The notes beneath the pieces were generated by a model, which did not search any database, was not told where the DNA came from, and worked only from the letters and a program-made list of their open reading frames with translations. Position numbers and translations under genes: made by a program. A stretch of 64,000 nt of DNA from NCBI RefSeq assembly GCF_035978755.1, contig NZ_CP108414.1:3906001-3970000 (forward strand), given 5' to 3'. This DNA comes from Streptomyces sp. NBC_01298. GTDB lineage: Bacteria > Actinomycetota > Actinomycetes > Streptomycetales > Streptomycetaceae. Positions within the stretch are counted from its first letter, which is position 1. The number at the start of each line of letters is the position of its first letter. Below are positions 56,075-64,000 of this stretch, piece by piece.

Positions 56075-58602
56075 GCGCCCACCTCCGCAGGGGAGTCGCT
56101 GGTGTCGGCGGGGGTGGCCGGGCCGATGCGGACCAGCTCCCCCGGGCGGGCTCCGGTGTCGGCGAGGACCCCGGAGCCGGTGGAGTTCATCGGGAGCCAG
56201 ACCACCCGGTCGGGCATCTCGGTGACGCGCAGCGGCAGTTCTACGGAGCCGGCGGGGCCGGTCACCGCGAGGACGTCGCCGCTCTTGACGCCGGTCTCGG
56301 CGGCGGTGGCGGCCGACAGGCGGGCGCTCGCCTCGTGCCGGGTGCCGGCCAGGGCCTCGTCGCCTTCCTGGAGCAGACCCTGGTCCAGGAGGAGCCGGTG
56401 GCCCGCGAGGACCGCCTCGCCCGCGCCGGGACGGGGCAGCAGCGCCCGGTCCCCGGGCCGTCCCTCGGAACGCTCTCCGGCCCACGGGCCGAGCCCGTCG
56501 AGCTCCCGGCGTACGGCGTGTACGTCGGGCAGCGCGATCGGCCGGTCGGCCGCGTCGGCCAGCATGTGCAGCACGCGGGAGTCGGCGGGGGCGAGCCGGC
56601 GGGTCATCTGCTCGGGCTTGAGCGCCGCCTCGAACGGCCGGACCCTGCCCTCCCAGTTGATGAACGCGCCGGGCTTCTCGGCGACGGCCGCGACCGGGAA
56701 GACCACGTCCGCGAGGTCGGTGACCTCGCCGGGCCGCAGTTCCAGGGAGACCACGAAGGCCTCCTGGAGCGCGAGCTTCGCGCGGGCCGGGTCCGGCAGG
56801 TCGGCGAGCTCGACGCCCGCGACCAGCAGGGCCGAGAGTTCGCGGGTCGCCGCGGCCTCGACGATCTGGCCGGTGTCGCGGCCGTAGCGGTGCGGGAGCT
56901 CGTCCAGGCCCCAGGCGGCCGCGACCTCGTCGCGGGCGCGCGGGTCGGTGGCCGGGCGGGCGCCCGGCAGCAGGGACGGCAGCGCGCCCGCCTCGACGGC
57001 GGCCCGCTCTCCGGCCCGGCGCGGGATCCACACCAGGGTGGCGCCGCTCGCGGAGGCGGCCCGGACGGCCGCGGTCAGCGCGCCGGGCACGCCCGCGAGG
57101 CGCTCCCCGACCACGATGACGGCGCCGGGCAGGCGCAGCGCGTCGGCGGCGGCCTGGCCGCCGTCCTCCAGCCCGGCCTGCGAGGCCAGGGCGTTGAGCC
57201 ACTCGGGCTCGGTGCCGGGGGCGGCGGCCAGCAGGGTGCCGCCCGCCTTCTCCAGGCCGCGGGTGGCGAACGGGGCGAGGGCGAAGGTCCGCTGCTTGTG
57301 CTTGCGGTGGGCCTTGCGCAGCCGCAGGAAGACCCCGGGGGCCTCCTCCTCGGCCTCGATGCCGACGAGGAGCACGGCCGGGGCCGCCTCCAGGGAGGCG
57401 TTGGTGACGCCGTGCCCGTCGAGGTCCTTGCCGATGCCGGCGACGGAGGAGGCCAGGAACTCGGTCTCCTCCGCGCTGTGCACGCGGGCACGGAAGTCGA
57501 TGTCGTTGGTGTCGAGCACGACCCGGGCGAACTTGGCGTACGCGTAGGCGTCCTCGACGGTGAGGCGTCCGCCGGTCAGCACTCCGGCCCGGCCGCGCGC
57601 GGCGGCGAGCCCGTTGGCGGCGGCCTCCAGGGCCTCGGGCCAGCTGGCCGGGGCCAGGACCCCGTCGCTGCCGCGGACCAGGGGGGTGGTGAGCCGGTCG
57701 GGGCGCTGCGCGTAGCGGAACCCGAAGCGGCCCTTGTCGCAGATCCACTCCTCGTTGACCTCGGGGTCCTCCGCGGCCAGCCGGCGCAGCACCTTGCCGC
57801 GGCGGTGGTCGGTGCGCGTCGCGCAGCCGCCCGCGCAGTGCTCGCACACGCTCGGGGAGGAGACGAGGTCGAAGGGGCGGGAGCGGAAGCGGTAGGCGGC
57901 CGAGGTGAGGGCGCCGACCGGGCAGATCTGGATGGTGTTGCCGGAGAAGTACGACTCGAAGGGGTCGTCCTCGCCGGTGCCGACCTGCTGGAGCGCGCCG
58001 CGCTCCAGGAGCTCGATCATCGGGTCGCCGGCGATCTCGTTGGAGAAGCGGGTGCAGCGGGCGCAGAGCACGCAGCGCTCGCGGTCCAGGAGCACCTGGG
58101 TGGAGATCGGGACCGGCTTCTCGTAGGTGCGCTTCTTGCCCTCGAAACGCGATTCGGCGTTGCCGTGGGACATGGCCTGGTTCTGCAGCGGGCATTCGCC
58201 GCCCTTGTCGCAGACCGGGCAGTCCAGCGGGTGGTTGATGAGCAGCAGCTCCATCACCCCGCGCTGGGCCTTGTCGGCGACCGGGGAGGTCAGCTGGGTC
58301 TTGACGACCATGCCGTCGGTGCAGGTGATGGTGCAGGAGGCCATCGGCTTGCGCTGGCCCTCGACCTCGACGATGCACTGGCGGCAGGCGCCGGCCGGCG
58401 AGAGGAGGGGGTGGTCGCAGAACCGGGGGATCTCGATGCCGAGCTGTTCGGCGGCCCGGATGACCAGGGTCCCCTTGGGCACCGACAGTTCGATGCCGTC
58501 GATGGTCAGGGAGATCTGGTCCACGGGCGGGACCGCGGCCTCTCCGCCGCCGGAGGTGCCGTTGCCCGCGGCAGAGCCGCTAGACGATTGCAGTACGGTC
58601 AT
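56071..58602 (-). CDS. nuoG: NADH-quinone oxidoreductase subunit G
   Basis: The 843-aa peripheral-arm subunit has 2Fe-2S N1b (RFCDHP...[11 protein letters not shown]), N5 ([15 protein letters not shown]), N4 ([11 protein letters not shown] with distal CPVGALTS) and the optional N7 motif ([13 protein letters not shown] with WICDKGR). A molybdopterin-oxidoreductase-like remainder follows. ATG 58602 overlaps the nuoF stop by 4 bp. Confidence 0.97.
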   Translation of the reverse strand: MTVLQSSSGSAAGNGTSGGGEAAVPPVDQISLTIDGIELSVPKGTLVIRAAEQLGIEIPRFCDHPLLSPAGACRQCIVEVEGQRKPMASCTITCTDGMVVKTQLTSPVADKAQRGVMELLLINHPLDCPVCDKGGECPLQNQAMSHGNAESRFEGKKRTYEKPVPISTQVLLDRERCVLCARCTRFSNEIAGDPMIELLERGALQQVGTGEDDPFESYFSGNTIQICPVGALTSAAYRFRSRPFDLVSSPSVCEHCAGGCATRTDHRRGKVLRRLAAEDPEVNEEWICDKGRFGFRYAQRPDRLTTPLVRGSDGVLAPASWPEALEAAANGLAAARGRAGVLTGGRLTVEDAYAYAKFARVVLDTNDIDFRARVHSAEETEFLASSVAGIGKDLDGHGVTNASLEAAPAVLLVGIEAEEEAPGVFLRLRKAHRKHKQRTFALAPFATRGLEKAGGTLLAAAPGTEPEWLNALASQAGLEDGGQAAADALRLPGAVIVVGERLAGVPGALTAAVRAASASGATLVWIPRRAGERAAVEAGALPSLLPGARPATDPRARDEVAAAWGLDELPHRYGRDTGQIVEAAATRELSALLVAGVELADLPDPARAKLALQEAFVVSLELRPGEVTDLADVVFPVAAVAEKPGAFINWEGRVRPFEAALKPEQMTRRLAPADSRVLHMLADAADRPIALPDVHAVRRELDGLGPWAGERSEGRPGDRALLPRPGAGEAVLAGHRLLLDQGLLQEGDEALAGTRHEASARLSAATAAETGVKSGDVLAVTGPAGSVELPLRVTEMPDRVVWLPMNSTGSGVLADTGARPGELVRIGPATPADTSDSPAEVGA

Positions 58603-59948
58603 GCGGTCACCTCCGTGTCGGCCCAGAGGGTCGACTTCTTGGGGTCGAAGGGGCAGCCCTTGCCCGTGATGTGCTGCTCGTACTCCGCGCGGAAGTACTT
58701 GAGCGAGGAGAAGATGGGGCTGGCGGCACCGTCGCCGAGCGCGCAGAACGACTTGCCGTTGATGTTGTCGGCGATGTCGTTGAGCTTGTCGAGGTCGGAC
58801 ATGACCCCCTTGCCCGCTTCGATGTCGCGGAGCAACTGGACCAGCCAGTACGTGCCTTCGCGGCAGGGCGTGCACTTGCCGCAGGACTCGTGGGCGTAGA
58901 ACTCGGTCCAGCGGGTCACCGCCCGCACCACGCAGGTCGTCTCGTCGAAGCACTGCAGGGCCTTGGTGCCCAGCATGGAGCCGGCCGCGCCGACGCCCTC
59001 GTAGTCGAGGGGGACGTCGAGGTGCTCCTCGGTGAACATCGGGGTGGAGGAGCCGCCCGGGGTCCAGAACTTCAGCCGGTGCCCGGGGCGCATGCCGCCG
59101 CTCATGTCGAGGAGCTGGCGCAGGGTGATCCCGAGCGGGGCCTCGTACTGGCCGGGGCCGACCACGTGCCCGGAGAGCGAGTACAGGGTGAAGCCGGGGG
59201 ACTTCTCGGTCCCCATCGACTTGAACCAGTCCTTGCCCTTGTTCAGGATCGCGGGAACCGAGGCGATGGACTCCACGTTGTTCACCACGGTGGGGCAGGC
59301 GTAGAGTCCCTCGACCGCGGGGAAGGGCGGACGCAGCCGGGGCTGGCCGCGGCGGCCTTCGAGGGAGTCCAGGAGGGCCGTTTCCTCGCCGCAGATGTAG
59401 GCGCCCGCGCCCGCGTGCACGGTGATGTCGAGCTTGAGTCCGCTGCCGAGGATGTCTTCCCCGAGGTACCCGGCCTCGTACGCCTCGCGGACCGCCTCGT
59501 GCAGGCGCCGCAGGACCGGCACGGTCTCGCCGCGCAGGTAGATGAAGGCGTGCTCCGAGCGGATCGCGTAGCAGGCGATGATCATTCCCTCGATGAGGGA
59601 GTGCGGGTTCGCGAAGAGGAGCGGGATGTCCTTGCAGGTGCCCGGCTCCGACTCGTCCGCGTTCACCACGAGGTAGTGCGGCTTGCCGTCGCCCTGCGGG
59701 ATGAACTGCCACTTCATGCCGGTGGGGAAGCCCGCGCCGCCGCGTCCGCGCAGACCGGAGTCCTTCACGTAGGCGATGAGGTCGTCGGGGGTCATGGCGA
59801 GCGCCTTGCGCAGGCCCTCGTACCCCTCGTGGCGCCGGTAGGTCTCCAGCGTCCACGACCGCGGCTCGTCCCAGAAGGCCGACAGGACGGGTGCGAGGAG
59901 CTTCTCCGGACTCGTGCCGTTCTTACTCAGTTCAGTGGACACGGTCAT
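58599..59948 (-). CDS. nuoF: NADH-quinone oxidoreductase subunit F
   Basis: The 449-aa NADH- and FMN-binding subunit has [18 protein letters not shown] (FMN/NADH site), [26 protein letters not shown] and the N3 4Fe-4S ligands [13 protein letters not shown] with a later Cys (SFCALGDG). It is the entry point of electrons from NADH. The ATG overlaps the nuoE stop by one base. Confidence 0.97.
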   Translation of the reverse strand: MTVSTELSKNGTSPEKLLAPVLSAFWDEPRSWTLETYRRHEGYEGLRKALAMTPDDLIAYVKDSGLRGRGGAGFPTGMKWQFIPQGDGKPHYLVVNADESEPGTCKDIPLLFANPHSLIEGMIIACYAIRSEHAFIYLRGETVPVLRRLHEAVREAYEAGYLGEDILGSGLKLDITVHAGAGAYICGEETALLDSLEGRRGQPRLRPPFPAVEGLYACPTVVNNVESIASVPAILNKGKDWFKSMGTEKSPGFTLYSLSGHVVGPGQYEAPLGITLRQLLDMSGGMRPGHRLKFWTPGGSSTPMFTEEHLDVPLDYEGVGAAGSMLGTKALQCFDETTCVVRAVTRWTEFYAHESCGKCTPCREGTYWLVQLLRDIEAGKGVMSDLDKLNDIADNINGKSFCALGDGAASPIFSSLKYFRAEYEQHITGKGCPFDPKKSTLWADTEVTA

Positions 59949-60703
59949 CACTCCCCTCCCTCGATGGTGGCCTCGCCGCGCGGGTGCACGATCGGGGCGT
60001 GCGGGGCTTCGCCGCGCGCGATGCGCAGGCCGATCAGGGAGGCGTGGCCGGCGCCGCCGCTCGCCTCGACCGCGCCCTCGCGCTCGTCGGGGAAGCCCGC
60101 CAGGATCCGGGCGGTCTCCTTGTACGTGCACAGCGGCGCGCCCCGGGTCGGCTCGACGGGGCGGCCGGCCAGCAGGTCGTCCACCATGGCCTTGGCGGAC
60201 TCGGGGGTCTGGTTGTCGAAGAACTCCCAGTTGACCATCACCACGGGGGCGTAGTCGCAGGCCGCGTTGCACTCGATGTGCTCGAGGGTGACCTTTCCGT
60301 CGGCGGTGGTCTCGTTGTTGCCGACCCCGAGGTGTTCCTTGAGCTCGTCGAAGATGGCGTCGCCGCCCATGACCGCGCACAGGGTGTTCGTACAGACACC
60401 GACCTGGTAGTCCCCGGAGGGCTTGCGCCGGTACATCGTGTAGAAGGTCGCCACGGCCGTGACCTCGGCGGTGGTCAGGCCCAGCACCTCGGCGCAGAAC
60501 CGGATGCCGGTGCGCGAGACGTAGCCCTCCTGCGACTGGATGAGGTGGAGCAGCGGCAGCAGCGCGGAGCGGCTGTCGGGGTAGCGGGCGATGACCTCCT
60601 TCGCGTCCGCTTCGAGCCGGGCGCGCACGTCCGCCGCGAAGTCGGGTGCCGGAAGCTGGGGCATGCCCAGGCTCACCCCTGATACGGGCTGATTGGCCGT
60701 CAT
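59948..60703 (-). CDS. nuoE: NADH-quinone oxidoreductase subunit E
   Basis: The 251-aa thioredoxin-fold subunit binds 2Fe-2S cluster N1a through [12 protein letters not shown] and [15 protein letters not shown]. The C-terminus is about 70 residues longer than in E. coli ([23 protein letters not shown]). ATG 60703 overlaps the nuoD stop by 4 bp. Confidence 0.96.
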   Translation of the reverse strand: MTANQPVSGVSLGMPQLPAPDFAADVRARLEADAKEVIARYPDSRSALLPLLHLIQSQEGYVSRTGIRFCAEVLGLTTAEVTAVATFYTMYRRKPSGDYQVGVCTNTLCAVMGGDAIFDELKEHLGVGNNETTADGKVTLEHIECNAACDYAPVVMVNWEFFDNQTPESAKAMVDDLLAGRPVEPTRGAPLCTYKETARILAGFPDEREGAVEASGGAGHASLIGLRIARGEAPHAPIVHPRGEATIEGGE

Positions 60704-62034
60704 CGGTCGACGCCTCCCATCACGGGGTCGATGGAGGCGACGGCCACGATGACGTCGGCGACCTGGCCGCCCTCGCACATCGCCGCCATGGCCTGCAGGT
60801 TGGTGAAGGACGGGTCGCGGAAGTGGACCCGGTAGGGGCGGGTGCCGCCGTCGGAGACCACGTGCACGCCGAGCTCGCCCTTGGGCGACTCCACGGCCGC
60901 GTAGGCCTGGCCGGCCGGTACCCGGAAGCCCTCGGTCACCAGCTTGAAGTGGTGGATGAGGGACTCCATGGAGGTGCCCATGATCTGCTTGATGTGGTCG
61001 AGCGAGTTGCCGAGGCCGTCGGGGCCCATGGCGAGCTGCGCCGGCCAGGCGATCTTCTTGTCGGCGACCATGACCGGGCCCGGCTCCAGCCGGTCCAGGC
61101 ACTGCTCGACGATCCGCAGGGACTGGCGCATCTCCTCCAGGCGGATCAGGAACCGCCCGTAGGAGTCGCAGGACTCGGTGGTCGGCACGTCGAACTCGTA
61201 GTTCTCGTAGCCGCAGTACGGGTCCGTCTTGCGCAGGTCGTGCGGGAGGCCGGCCGAGCGCAGGACCGGGCCGGTGGCGCCGAGCGCCATGCAGCCGGTG
61301 AGGTCGAGGTAGCCGACGTCCTGCATGCGGGCCTTGAAGATGGGGTTGCCGGTGGCGAGGCTGTCGTACTCCGGCAGGTTCTTCTTCATGGTCTTCACGA
61401 ACTCGCGGAGCTGGTCCACGGCGCCCGGGGGAAGGTCCTGGGCGAGACCGCCGGGGCGGATGAACGCGTGGTTCATGCGCAGGCCGGTGATCAGCTCGAA
61501 CACGTCGAGGATCAGCTCGCGGTCGCGGAACCCGTAGATCATGATCGTGGTCGCGCCCAGCTCCATGCCGCCGGTGGCGATGCACACCAGGTGGGAGGAG
61601 AGCCGGTTGAGCTCCATCAGCAGGACGCGGATGACGGAGGCGCGGTCCGGGATCTGGTCGGTGATGCCGAGCAGCTTCTCGACGCCCAGGCAGTACGCCG
61701 TCTCGTTGAAGAACGGCGTCAGGTAGTCCATGCGCGTCACGAAGGTGGTGCCCTGCGTCCAGTTCCGGTACTCGAGGTTCTTCTCGATGCCGGTGTGGAG
61801 GTAGCCGATGCCGCAGCGGGCCTCGGTGACCGTCTCGCCGTCGATCTCCAGGATCAGGCGGAGCACTCCGTGGGTGGACGGGTGCTGGGGGCCCATGTTG
61901 ACGACGATCCGCTCGTCGTCCGCGCGGGCCGCCGACTGGACGACCTCGTCCCAGTCGCCGCCGGTGACGGTGTAGACGGTGCCCTCGGTCGTCTCGCGGG
62001 CGGAGGCGTGGTTCGAATCCTTCTGGGTGTTCAT
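60700..62034 (-). CDS. nuoD: NADH-quinone oxidoreductase subunit D
   Basis: The 444-aa 49-kDa-type subunit forms the quinone site with Nuo[43 protein letters not shown] and [39 protein letters not shown]. It is the only nuoD in the window, so the second nuo set would need this subunit or none. The ATG overlaps the nuoC stop by one base. Confidence 0.97.
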   Translation of the reverse strand: MNTQKDSNHASARETTEGTVYTVTGGDWDEVVQSAARADDERIVVNMGPQHPSTHGVLRLILEIDGETVTEARCGIGYLHTGIEKNLEYRNWTQGTTFVTRMDYLTPFFNETAYCLGVEKLLGITDQIPDRASVIRVLLMELNRLSSHLVCIATGGMELGATTIMIYGFRDRELILDVFELITGLRMNHAFIRPGGLAQDLPPGAVDQLREFVKTMKKNLPEYDSLATGNPIFKARMQDVGYLDLTGCMALGATGPVLRSAGLPHDLRKTDPYCGYENYEFDVPTTESCDSYGRFLIRLEEMRQSLRIVEQCLDRLEPGPVMVADKKIAWPAQLAMGPDGLGNSLDHIKQIMGTSMESLIHHFKLVTEGFRVPAGQAYAAVESPKGELGVHVVSDGGTRPYRVHFRDPSFTNLQAMAAMCEGGQVADVIVAVASIDPVMGGVDR

Positions 62035-62774
62035 CAGCTGTACGACCTCCGCTGGTCGGGAGCCGGGATCTGGGCGCCCTTGTACTCGATGGCGATGCCG
62101 CCGAGCGGGTAGTCCTTGCGCTGCGGGAAGCCCTGCCAGTCGTCCGGCATCATGATCCGCGTGAGGGCCGGGTGCCCGTCGAAGACCAGGCCGAAGAAGT
62201 CGTACGTCTCGCGCTCGTGCCAGTCGTTGGTCGGGTAGACCGAGACGATCGAGGGCACGTGCGGGTCGGCGTCCGGGGCGGTCACCTCCAGCCGCAGGAT
62301 CCGGCCGTGGGTGAGCGAGCGCAGGTGGTAGACGGCGTGCAGCTCGCGGCCCTTGTCGTCCGGGAAGTGCACCCCGCTCACTCCGGTGCAGAGCTCGAAG
62401 CGCAGGGCCGGGTCGTCGCGGAGGGTCTTCGCCACGAGGAGCAGGTGCTCGCGCGCGATGTGGAGGGTCAGCTCCGCCCGGTCGACGACGACCTTCTCGA
62501 TGGCGTTCTCGGGGAGCAGGTCCTGCTCCTCCAGCGCCCCTTCGAGCTCGTCGACGACCTCGTCGAAGTACGAGCCGTACGGGCGGGCGCTCGCGCCGGG
62601 CAGGGCCACGGTGCGCACGAGGCCGCCGTAGCCGCTGGTGTCGCCGCCACCGCCGGCGCCGAACATGCCCTTGCGGACGCCGATCACCTCGGGACCGGCC
62701 GCTCCGCGGGGCGCGGGCACGTTGTCGCCGTCGCCGGCATGGGGGCCGCTGTGCACGGCCGGGTCCTCGCTCAC
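62034..62774 (-). CDS. nuoC: NADH-quinone oxidoreductase subunit C
   Basis: The 246-aa 30-kDa-type subunit has [56 protein letters not shown] and an N-terminal extension of about 60 residues with a Gly-rich [13 protein letters not shown]. It lacks the long repetitive tail of NuoC2. GTG 62774 overlaps the nuoB stop by 4 bp. Confidence 0.96.
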   Translation of the reverse strand: MSEDPAVHSGPHAGDGDNVPAPRGAAGPEVIGVRKGMFGAGGGGDTSGYGGLVRTVALPGASARPYGSYFDEVVDELEGALEEQDLLPENAIEKVVVDRAELTLHIAREHLLLVAKTLRDDPALRFELCTGVSGVHFPDDKGRELHAVYHLRSLTHGRILRLEVTAPDADPHVPSIVSVYPTNDWHERETYDFFGLVFDGHPALTRIMMPDDWQGFPQRKDYPLGGIAIEYKGAQIPAPDQRRSYS

Positions 62775-63325
62775 CGCAGGAGCCCCTTCATCTCAATGGT
62801 GGGGAGCGCCTTGAGGGCCGCCTCCTCCGCCTCGCGGGCCGCCTCTTCCCGGTTCACGCCGAGCTTGCCGCCCTGGATCTTCTGGTGGAGCTTGAGGATC
62901 GCGTCGAGCAGCATCTCGGGGCGGGGCGGGCAGCCGGGCAGGTAGATGTCCACGGGGACGATGTGGTCGACGCCCTGGACGATCGCGTAGTTGTTGAACA
63001 TTCCGCCCGAAGACGCACAAACACCCATAGAGATGACCCACTTGGGAGCGGGCATCTGGTCGTACACCTGCCGCAGCACCGGCGCCATCTTCTGGCTGAC
63101 CCGGCCGGCCACGATCATCAGGTCGGCCTGGCGCGGGGATCCGCGGAAGACCTCCATGCCGAAGCGGGCCAGGTCGTACCGGCCCGCTCCCGTGGTCATC
63201 ATCTCGATCGCGCAGCAGGCCAGGCCGAAGGTGGCCGGGAAGACGGACGCCTTGCGCACCCATCCCGCGGCCTGTTCGACGGTGGTCAGCAGAAAGCCGC
63301 TCGGCAGCTTCTCTTCCAGTCCCAT
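62771..63325 (-). CDS. nuoB: NADH-quinone oxidoreductase subunit B
   Basis: The 184-aa subunit carries N2 ligands in [25 protein letters not shown] and [13 protein letters not shown]. The third position reads CASSGG rather than the CSNCGG of NuoB2, which is normal for NuoB. ATG 63325 follows nuoA by 15 bp. Confidence 0.97.
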   Translation of the reverse strand: MGLEEKLPSGFLLTTVEQAAGWVRKASVFPATFGLACCAIEMMTTGAGRYDLARFGMEVFRGSPRQADLMIVAGRVSQKMAPVLRQVYDQMPAPKWVISMGVCASSGGMFNNYAIVQGVDHIVPVDIYLPGCPPRPEMLLDAILKLHQKIQGGKLGVNREEAAREAEEAALKALPTIEMKGLLR

Positions 63326-63340
63326 GGAAAATTCAGCCCC

Positions 63341-63700
63341 TCAGTCCCATTCCAGGCCGCCGCGGCGCCATACGTAGGCGTAGGCGACGAAGACGGTGAG
63401 CACGAAGAGGAGCATCTCGACGAGCCCGAAGATCCCCAGCGAGTCGAAGGTGACCGCCCAGGGGTAGAGGAAGACAACCTCGATGTCGAAGACGATGAAG
63501 AGCATCGCCGTCAGGTAGTACTTGATGGGGAAGCGTCCGCCACCGGCGGGCATGGGAGTGGGCTCGATGCCGCACTCGTACGCTTCAAGTTTTGCCCGGT
63601 TGTACCGTTTTGGACCGATCAGCGTGGCCATGACCACGGAGAAGATCGCAAACCCTGCGCCGAGGGCGCCGAGCACGAGGATGGGCGCGTACGCATTCAC
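63341..63700 (-). CDS. nuoA: NADH-quinone oxidoreductase subunit A
   Basis: The 119-aa three-helix subunit has KLEAYECGIEPTPMPAGGGRFPIKYYLTAMLFIVFDIEVVFLYPWAV. GTG 63700 is preceded by GGAAGGAGCGAGGAGC. It is the first gene of the complete operon; a Rex-type operator lies 68 bp upstream. Confidence 0.97.
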   Translation of the reverse strand: MNAYAPILVLGALGAGFAIFSVVMATLIGPKRYNRAKLEAYECGIEPTPMPAGGGRFPIKYYLTAMLFIVFDIEVVFLYPWAVTFDSLGIFGLVEMLLFVLTVFVAYAYVWRRGGLEWD

Positions 63701-63767
63701 GCTCCTCGCTCCTTCCAGTCGTCCTTGACCGTTGGACCGCTGCCGGCGCCGCGCGCCCCGCCTCGCA

Positions 63768-63783
63768 TGTGAGGCAGTTCACA
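63768..63783. promoter_or_regulatory. Rex-type operator upstream of nuoA
   Basis: TGTGAGGCAGTTCACA matches the Rex consensus TGTGAACnnnTTCACA at all but one position (read on the minus strand, TGTGAACTGCCTCACA). Rex is the NADH/NAD+-sensing repressor of respiratory genes and is reported to control nuo in S. coelicolor. A TAAGAT -10-like box lies at 63800-63805 on the minus strand, so the operator would sit just inside the transcript start. Confidence 0.75.
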
Positions 63784-63818
63784 AGCCGGACTGGTGCGCA
63801 TCTTATGCCCGCCCATCT

Positions 63819-63962
63819 GTGATCTGCGACACGGGTTACAACAACGAGTTTGTGATCTCCACCACCTGACGAACGATCATGAAGCCCAATGAGTGGTGAT
63901 CTTCATACGTGAAGCTTCCACATGATCACCAAAGGTGACATCCGCACCTGTCGTCGCAGGTG
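63819..63962. promoter_or_regulatory. Repeat-rich nuo upstream region
   Basis: GTGATCT occurs at 63819, 63852 and 63896. CTTCA-TACG-TGAAG is a perfect palindrome at 63901-63914. GGTGATC and GATCACC (about 63895 and 63924) bracket it, and CACCTG-TCGTCG-CAGGTG lies at about 63945-63962. No gene is seen from 63701 to the window end. The region is less GC-rich than its surroundings, as expected for a control region. Confidence 0.4.
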
Positions 63963-64000
63963 GAAGGCCTGTCGCACTATCAAATCGTGGCCTCTGCACG

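Noticed and set aside
56071..59856. Apparent nuoF-nuoG fusion frame of 1261 codons
   Set aside because: The N-terminal part is a shadow of nuoF. The real nuoG starts at ATG 58602, overlapping the nuoF stop.

Overview
The window is chromosomal DNA of a Streptomyces or close relative. Very high GC, GC-rich third codon positions, frequent GTG starts, many 1-8 bp overlaps between consecutive genes, and actinomycete families (DUF397 with XRE, SGAP-type aminopeptidase, sensor-domain NarL-type kinases) all agree. From memory, the gene order resembles the S. coelicolor region that carries two respiratory complex I (nuo) clusters. No rRNA, CRISPR array, plasmid or prophage module was seen.

Layout. 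0-4.3 kb: tRNA-Met (cut by the window edge) and tRNA-Thr, a repeat-rich spacer, a cytosine-deaminase-like protein that has lost key active-site residues, an SDR protein, a long palindromic element, a DUF3574 protein and tRNA-Tyr. 4.3-10.7 kb: YajQ, a SulP transporter, a second shorter copy of the palindromic element, an APC permease, a family 2 glycosyltransferase, YccF and HtpX. 11-21.4 kb (minus): a ten-gene nuo set, A2-B2-C2-H2-I2-J2-K2-L2-M2-N2, without D, E, F or G. 21.5-26 kb (plus): two paralogous sensor kinases and one NarL-type regulator. 26.1-29.2 kb: korA-korB, a ferredoxin-dependent 2-oxoacid oxidoreductase. 29.4-39.9 kb: RarD, a secreted M28 aminopeptidase, an RHH/Fic-like toxin-antitoxin pair, a LolA-like exported protein, a polyprenyl diphosphate synthase, a POT peptide transporter and a CocE-type hydrolase. 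40-42.1 kb: an XRE/DUF397/DUF397 unit divergent from three overlapping small genes. 42.3-47.7 kb: a HAD phosphatase, fumarylacetoacetase, a scar where a tnpB remnant joins a broken GntR gene to a HEAT-repeat fragment, a secreted protein and a Uma2 protein. 47.8-63.7 kb (minus): a complete 14-gene nuoA-N operon with a Rex-type operator just upstream.

How the parts fit. The complete nuo operon encodes a standard NADH:menaquinone complex I. The polyprenyl synthase probably makes the menaquinone side chain. The second nuo set keeps the membrane arm, NuoB2 and NuoI2 with their Fe-S ligands, and NuoC2, but has no NADH-input module and no NuoD. It lies divergent from a two-kinase/one-regulator system, with a GGGGTTATCCCC palindrome midway between them; almost the same palindrome precedes the second kinase. 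The next genes, korAB, reduce ferredoxin. A ferredoxin-fed (or otherwise non-NADH) complex I under control of this two-component system is the most interesting hypothesis here, but it is inference. The XRE/DUF397/small-protein module and the Fic-like/RHH pair are the other candidates for little-described systems.
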